In this document: one piece after another, positions 58,301 to 64,000 of the stretch | Layout of the letters: each line of letters starts with the position of its first letter | Numbering within the stretch: position 1 is the first letter of the stretch | Assembly: GCA_900708905.1 (NCBI GenBank) | Contig: CAADRB010000021.1 | Span: 1,656,170-1,720,169, forward strand | Length of the DNA: 64,000 nt | Direction: 5' to 3' | Source of the DNA: Hymenolepis diminuta | Taxonomy: Eukaryota > Platyhelminthes > Cestoda > Cyclophyllidea > Hymenolepididae | The notes under the pieces: model-generated | Told to the model about the DNA's origin: nothing | Database searches by the model: none | What the model saw: the letters and a program-made list of their open reading frames with translations, nothing else | Program-made: the position numbers and the translations under genes

Positions 58301-61300
58301 AACCGGCGAGTCTCCTTCTGGTCGCTCTCATGATCTTAGCGTCGGCAACTGTTGTTCCCCTTCCAGGATTGGAAACTCATCCAGAAGAGGCTGTTGCTTT
58401 GAAGAGTGATGTAGCTTCGAATGACCAGAGTGTTCTCCCTGGTAAGTCTCCCCACAAATTTCTCATTATTATTGGAAGTTATTTTATTTTTTACTCCCTA
58501 CCTCCAAGCCTTGTTTTAAATCTATGTAGAAATAATTTCGAAGTTGAAGAGTTTGATTTTTGCCAAGAAATCTGTTAAGGATGTTTTAAATTCCTTATAC
58601 GGTGAGTGTTTTCGTTTTGTAAATACTGCTCTGTGCCGTGATAGTCATGCTTGACCTTTCCTGTCGCTACCTATAAAGTTTTCCATTTAATTTTATAAAA
58701 TTAATATGAAGGAAATTTCTGTATAAAAAAAAACAACCCTAAGTACGTCTATTAAAACAACTTCCAAGGTAGTAGCCTCCCTGGTGTGAAAATTGAATAC
58801 TGCCACTCATCCTTTATTACCCAGATCTGATCAATGTAGTTTGCTATTCCATTCCCTGGGTCTGCATCCATTGGCATCAATTCCAGGACCTTTAACATCA
58901 CAGACAAACGCGTTAATCGATGTACCATCGACGTAATGTGTTATTTTCGAACCAGAAATTTTTTGAGACTGTAAATATTCATTCAGTCGTATTTCAGGTG
59001 TTGTGATGTGTTCGCTTCCTTTTGTTTACGTTCAGAGCTAAATTTTCGGTTCGATTTTTGTTCCATTTTGTGTTTCAAACTAAATGTAATGTATGCGTTC
59101 TCCATTTCAATTCCCTCAAAATTAAAGAATCAAATATGCCTTTTAAATTCGAATGTTTATTGTTTTTGTTTTGAGATTGCTTGACTGCTGATTAAAAAAT
59201 TTACAGAGCTGCGGTTCTTCATTCTCATTTGCTTCTTTTTGTAACCACAGGTGTCACAGACCATTTCTCGTACATTTGCCAGGGTATATGTTCTAAATAC
59301 CGCAAATAATGCTTGACAAATATGTCATGTAAACGGCGTATGACAAAACAGTGTGGATGTTTTCGGTCCAAATCTAGATCGATCACAGGATTAATCAAGT
59401 GAATCCCTTTACATAACTTGGTTCTTCCGTGAATGATAAACACTGTAAAGCCTAACATAATGAAGGCCAAGAAATAGCTGTTGATAATCGGGTAAGCTAT
59501 GAGATCGAATGTACTCTCGATTAAGAATAAAGTAAAACTACTCGAAATATTCGTCGAGCCTGTTTTTCTTTAAAGGCTGTTCAAGACGGCTTGAAAAGTG
59601 ACGCTAGGCCTATACAACAAGAAACGACTGGCATTAAAGTGCCGGCAGAAAGGGTCCACCTGAGAAACTTCGGCGCACAATTACGGAAGCTTGGACCTAA
59701 TCTCTGGCCAAGTCTTCGCAAGGAAGGTGATGCTATTGTCAAATTTTTATTGAATTCTCCTTAAGGAAAGTGGGACAGTTCAAAGTTCATGTGACAGATG
59801 TTTTGTGCAAAAGCGGTTGATTTGGATACTCAATCCTGATACAAATCCATCCCGCTCTTCCTAGAACACGAACCAAAATTGAAGGGTGAGAAAATTAGAC
59901 ACCGTCTTTTTTGACGTTGTGCCTTCGGTTCTTCAAAAGGCATTTTGTTCGGATTCGCTGATAACCATATCACGCATGACGTCCAAGTTTGCCTTCAAAG
60001 TACAGGATTCCATTAGAAGCCTTTTGTGGAACTATTTTTGGGGAGAATTAATCCCATGCCAGTCTGCGGAGATCACTCAGTGTATCTCGTGAAATTGTGG
60101 ATGAAATCAGAGGATACAATTATTTATCCGCAGGATCACATGTTTGTCCCTATTCACGTCAATGTCTTAGCTCAAATGCAATATTAAATAAATATAATAA
60201 TTATCAACATGATTTAAAGAGATTCGCCTTTCGAGGGGCAAAAGGTCAAACGTCGTCGATGTGATAGCTATATTCTGATTACTGTCCATCTGTCTCACTG
60301 AATAGTAAAGTCGTTATTATCATGCATTTGTGAACATTCTTTGTGTTTATGTGTTAATATGGGTATGAATTTCGTATTAATTTAATAATTGAAGCCACTT
60401 CTGAAGTTAAGTGTGCAAACGGAGTCGGCCAAGCCTCGCTGGTTCGAAACTTATTGACACACATCGAATGAACGCTCATTCGTACTGAGTAGAACTAGTT
60501 AATATGAATATCTCATTCAGAGGGACTCCAAAATGGGACACTTCTGCTCAGATGAGGTGATGGAAATCACTTCCTTTTAATAGGTTATTTGGGAATTACA
60601 TCCTTACTTTTATTGGAAATGTATTTTATCACGTTTTATTTGGCATTAAGGGGATATATTGTGAATTTTGTGCGAACAAAGTGAGGCTAAGACGTTCTGG
60701 ATCGTTCGTAATTTGTAAGCTCCTAAAGTCAATTTGAAACAACTGCCAGTGTTACAACTTGAAGTTTTACTAATATTTGCGACTGACTCATTTCAGATTT
60801 TTATATTCTGTCTAATATGAACTCTGAGTACGCCGCTGATATCTTCCTTTCGAGAGTCCTAAGGATTTCTTTTAAAATTGTGCTGAATAACCATGGAAGC
60901 AGTCCCATTCTCTTTATGGAACTGGTAGCCATTTCAGATTTATTTGTGAACATCTCAGTTAACAAGAGGAAGATGTACCCATGCAGCAAGAGAAAAGGAC
61001 GTTGAGGGCCTATTTAACTTATTCACATTACTATACCCTACTGTGGTGTTTAGAGTTTAATGTGTGTAGAATTTGTAGAGATATTGCTCTTTGCGTGTTG
61101 TAACCGTAATATTCTACAGTAATTCAGATAGTTGAATTCATTCATAAATTGGTAACAATGAAAGGCATTCTCTCCTGATTATCCAAGCATCAGACGCTTT
61201 TAGGCGCTAACACGTTTTATTTAATTGCAAGGTGAGTTTTTTTTGGCAGGAGTTGAAAGCGTAGGCCTGAAAGCAAGTCAATTCGGACTGAAGTCACAAC

Positions 61301-61467
61301 CGGTATTAACAATCAACATTCCTAATAATAGGGCCCTGCTCTTCGGTAAGTGGCTAAGAGTTAGTAATTATGAGTTATAACAGATCAATGATCTACATAT
61401 TAATTTGTAATCCTTTTTCTGTAATCAGATGTAATTAAAGGATTAAAAAGCCTGAGGATTGCGGACG
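51647..61467 (+). CDS. CREB3L: CREB3/OASIS-family membrane-bound bZIP transcription factor (five exons, 3' end uncertain)
   Basis: Exons 51647-52327, 53570-53832, 58110-58441, 61250-61345 and 61429-61467 join in phases 0, 2, 1, 1 and give 470 residues before the last open junction. Residues 1-227 form an acidic Asp/Phe-rich activation region. Residues about 230-265 (LTAEERRLL...PLTRGEERSI) are the extra segment that marks CREB3 proteins. The basic region RRKIRNKLSAKASRARRQEY follows, then a leucine zipper with heptad positions 289, 296 (Cys), 303, 310, 317, 324 (Ala) and 331. A single membrane segment lies at about 381-397, ending in PLPG. A lumenal RALL at 453-456 fits the RxxL motif cut by site-1 protease. 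Family members sit in ER/Golgi membranes and release the bZIP part to the nucleus after proteolysis. Exon 1 starts 14 bases after an acceptor-like TTTTATTAG. Confidence 0.88.
52860..53030 (-). repeat. SINE-like copy S11
   Basis: In CREB3-like intron 1. Reverse complement: AAAGGTTCGATGTCC (B-box-like), ATGGTTGTCTGGCTAATAAA and GCATTTCTCACCATGAC. Confidence 0.6.
53570..53832 (+). CDS. CREB3-like exon 2, bZIP basic region and first zipper heptads
   Basis: Acceptor TTTCATTTAG, donor ATGA|GTAAGT in phase 2. It encodes the CREB3-specific segment, the basic region and four heptads. Confidence 0.92.
54320..54425 (+). repeat. Repeat D, copy 2
   Basis: In CREB3-like intron 2, same orientation as the copy at 46260: GAATTTGGAATAAT, GAGTGGTTGCAAGCC. 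Confidence 0.45.
56045..56235 (-). repeat. SINE-like copy S12
   Basis: In CREB3-like intron 2, nearly full length. Reverse complement: GGCACAGCGGTTAATATGCT and CATCTGTGAAGTTAAAGGTT, then AGGACTGGCTTATAAAGTGG and GGTTTTTCATCACCAAGGAG. Confidence 0.7.
56320..56590 (-). repeat. Repeat C, copy 2
   Basis: Same orientation as 36780-37130, about 80 bases shorter; the minus-strand reading frame is interrupted. Confidence 0.5.
57090..57262 (-). repeat. SINE-like copy S13
   Basis: In CREB3-like intron 2. Reverse complement: TAATTAACGTGTTCGTCTGC, GAAGTCAGAGATCACGAGAT, a GATCGAAC B-box-like motif, CACCGGTTAAGTTTGGATAG and GTCGAGTTTCTCACCAAG. Confidence 0.7.
58110..58441 (+). CDS. CREB3-like exon 3, zipper end and transmembrane segment
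   Basis: Acceptor CCTTTTGTCAG, donor CCTG|GTAAGT in phase 1. It continues the heptads exactly (GLVATLRSARSQINQLL) and then encodes the hydrophobic segment SLLLVALMILASATVV. The in-register zipper supports the join. Confidence 0.85.
58765..58935 (-). repeat. SINE-like copy S14
   Basis: In CREB3-like intron 3. Reverse complement: ATCGATTAACGCGTTTGTCT, GATCTGGGTAATAAAGGATG and TTTTCACACCAGGGAGG. Confidence 0.65.
61250..61345 (+). CDS. CREB3-like exon 4, lumenal region with RxxL motif
   Basis: Acceptor TTTTTTTTGGCAG, donor TTCG|GTAAGT, phase 1 at both ends. It encodes a short lumenal stretch ending NNRALLF, like the RSLLF seen in vertebrate OASIS-type proteins. Confidence 0.7.
61429..61467 (+). 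CDS. CREB3-like exon 5, 39-base microexon
   Basis: Acceptor TCTGTAATCAG, donor GACG|GTGAGT. It is phase-symmetric, so including or skipping it leaves the frame intact. It encodes DVIKGLKSLRIAD. Confidence 0.5.
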
Positions 61468-64000
61468 GTGAGTTATCACTGTGATAGATATCGCTGGTTT
61501 CTTGCTTATTTAGTAGTGGAAGAGCTTACTTTACGAGATTTAGCCTATGAATCGATTTTCACTGCTAAGTAATATAAATTCAATGTTTTGAATGTGGAAA
61601 TCTTAATGTAGAAGGTATGTTTCGACCCATATGTAAGCAGTTGACCTTTGGCCGACTAGTTGACTAATTAATTGGAGTGACTTAAAATTATGGGGACTTT
61701 GATCGATTTTATTTTCTGTTCAACCAATTTTTACATTGAAAATTTTATGCTTATCTTTAAAATTTAAAGATCGTGTTTTTTTCTGTTGAGTATTGAATTC
61801 CTTTTTGTTTCCGAATATTTTTAACCTATCTGGAATTTAGTTAAAATAATCTTACAGGATAAAATTTTGCCTTGGAATTCTGAATGATACACCATTCAGA
61901 TCCAGTTTCTATAAAGCTTGTCTACACCCGGTTGCATACTTACGATGTCTTACATTTTGGTGATAGGATGACCTCTACAGAAATTAATTATACTATATCT
62001 TAAATCTTCTTCAGTCGGCTCAAATTTGAGGTATCAATGTGGCGTTTTCCTATCGCGATTATATTTTAAACCTCAATGGTGGTGGTTGAAAAATCTTTTC
62101 TTCTAAAAATTTGATCTAATGTGCCAAATTTTGTGGGGTGATTTTATGACTTAATTCCTCCCTCCTTTATTTAATTTATCCATCTGCGATTTGGTCATTG
62201 ATTGTTTTGGTTGTAGTAAAAACAAACCTTCTCCGTTTTCGACAGATATTTAGACGGTGAAGAAGTAATTACCAATTTTTAAAACTAAATAATTTTGTTT
62301 TTAATTCTCCTTCTTGTGTAAGGGACGAAAGATGAACACATGTGAAATTATATAGAGTTATATATTTTTTCTAACAGGGATCTCGTTTTAACACCTAGTA
62401 ACAGTTTTGCGTGACAATTCTGGCATTTTTTCGTATCTGTCTGAACATGCACAATTCTGCAACTTGTTCTTGAACCCCATAATATGTCGATAACCAGACA
62501 TGTTCTTTAACATTTAAACGTCTTGAGATCTTTTTAAGGGGTTACTCGGCTACACTGCTTTGACACTTAGCTGTCCGTATTTAAAATAGTTTTCTTCTAA
62601 TTAGATATATTTTTCATTTGCTACACGTTATACAATTTTTTTCCGTTGTGTACGATTTTGATAGAAAACCGTTCAGCTCCTCAGGACATTACTTTGGATA
62701 GTTGGATGCACTTTCTGTCTTGGCACCTAAGTTCTTCAGAACAGGCTATCGTCAGCTGCATTAGAAATGTGTTAAACCACCAGTCATTGAAATAATTTAG
62801 TCATATTGTGCCTCATTTGTCTTCACATACAGGCAACGTATGTACTGTTGCTAGGTTAACTTCATCTCTACGTCAGTGGCATGGGAATAAGATGATTTTC
62901 TGCCGCGTTAGTGTTAAGCTTGGGTGTGTACAAAGCGATCGTTGTGAAGCTGTTTTCAGTGGCATCTCAGGCATTCGTTGTCGCCTTTTTGTGAAAAACT
63001 GCTCAATTAAGTTACTCTTATAGACACAGTCGCAGTACTCTTTCGGTTCTTCTTTATCTCTTACCTTTTATGAGACTTAGACTCTATTTTTTCGATTGAT
63101 AATTACTAAAACATTCAATTATCGTTAAAATGAGTAGCTTAGTAGTAACAAACGTAGGAAAAAGAATCCTACTAAACTGTCATTCTCCCAAGCTTCTACG
63201 AACTTCAACACAAATAAGGTGAAGAAGAAATAGAGATCGTGGCGTGAGTACTTTTATTGGGAGAACAAATAGAGACTTTTTCTCATAGATATGAGAGTTG
63301 GAATAGGAGAGTTGTATGTATAATGAGAAGGCGTTTACGGTGCTATCGATATAAAGCTGAGATACACCAACAAGCAGGTAAAGGTATTATTTAACAGTGG
63401 GTATGTCGCAAATTGAACATATGCTAATTGGATGCTGCTATAAATAGATGACCATCGTGAAAGCTAATGTGCCTAAACAGAATTCATGAACTTCATTCCT
63501 CCTGCACTGATTTATCGATTCGGTTAATGTCTCGAAGCAGAATGTTGCAACTGCTGCGTTATTGGCTAACATTTCTCAGTCTATATAAACAAATGTATTC
63601 TCTTAATACAGAGCGACCGTCGTTTTGTTTACAGGTCTTTTACCTTGCAGATCAAATACACATCTCTTAACCGTAAAGTTGTATATTTTTTTGTATTTAA
63701 TAATCAAAACCATTTCATAGACAGAATCTTCTCCTTGGTTTGATTTTTGTCAGAACTAGTTCTGCTACACACTACTACGGCGCTCAAGAGTCCATGCTAT
63801 TGGCGACGCAGGGTCTATATATCAATCAAATATACATGCAAATGCGACTGTAGACGATGTGTCAGACTTACCAAAGACATGCAGTCTTTTAGAGCGATAA
63901 TTTGCGAATTTGTTTGAAAATAACATATGGGCTGAAAAGTCCCGAGCCTAACACATAGAAGGCGCTAGTTTTATTGCAGTCACCTTTTTTCAGTTAATAC
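61468..64000. other. Downstream of CREB3-like exon 5: intron or 3' flank
   Basis: Apart from the candidate exon at 62833 I see no gene, repeat family or polyadenylation signal I can defend. The CREB3-like gene may continue past the window. Confidence 0.4.
62833..63023 (+). CDS. Candidate last exon of the CREB3-like gene
   Basis: It follows a CTTCACATACAG acceptor, has the required phase, and runs 63 codons to a TAG. With it the protein would be 533 residues. The peptide has no recognised feature and rival acceptors exist (near 62380, 63634, 63753), so this is only a possibility. Confidence 0.25.

Noticed and set aside
60420..60560. Possible further SINE-like copy with GGTTCGAAAC
   Set aside because: Only the B-box-like decamer matches; the family body is absent.

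Overview
The window is AT-rich eukaryotic DNA: split genes with GT-AG introns, long gene-poor stretches and many decayed repeats. No bacterial operon, CRISPR array or tRNA gene was seen. The gene families, very short upstream leaders starting at splice-acceptor sites (suggestive of spliced-leader trans-splicing) and two genes with a PH/PTB-like fold that I associate with flatworms suggest a parasitic flatworm, most likely a tapeworm. That assignment is inference.

Layout. (1) 1-2660, + strand: the 3' end of a secreted cysteine-rich/Kunitz protein gene, whose last visible intron holds an internally deleted mariner transposase. (2) 2661-10645: repeats only. (3) 10646-11770, - strand: an intronless gene with a PH/PTB-like N-terminus. 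(4) 13383-24033, + strand: a four-exon gene for a 568-residue three-finger C2H2 zinc-finger protein. (5) 24034-38283: about 14 kb with no convincing gene, holding SINE-like copies, other repeats and a 50-base assembly gap. (6) 38284-39642, - strand: a second intronless PH/PTB-like gene with His-rich and acidic low-complexity tracts. (7) 43320-43986, + strand: CHMP1, an ESCRT-III subunit, split by a 49-base intron. (8) 48265-50500: a broken Ty3/Gypsy integrase on the - strand between direct repeats. (9) 51647-61467 or beyond, + strand: a CREB3/OASIS-family membrane-bound bZIP factor in at least five exons.

The genes do not form a pathway. CHMP1 acts in endosomal and membrane scission, the CREB3-like factor in ER/Golgi-to-nucleus signalling, and the zinc-finger protein in DNA binding; the Kunitz protein is probably exported. 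The strongest non-gene signal is a tRNA-related SINE-like family with at least 13 copies in both orientations, plus five lower-copy repeat families (A to E below). I found no convincing new molecular system. The items most worth a second look are the SINE family, the two PH-like genes, the altered Kunitz loop and the CREB3-like gene with its 39-base exon.
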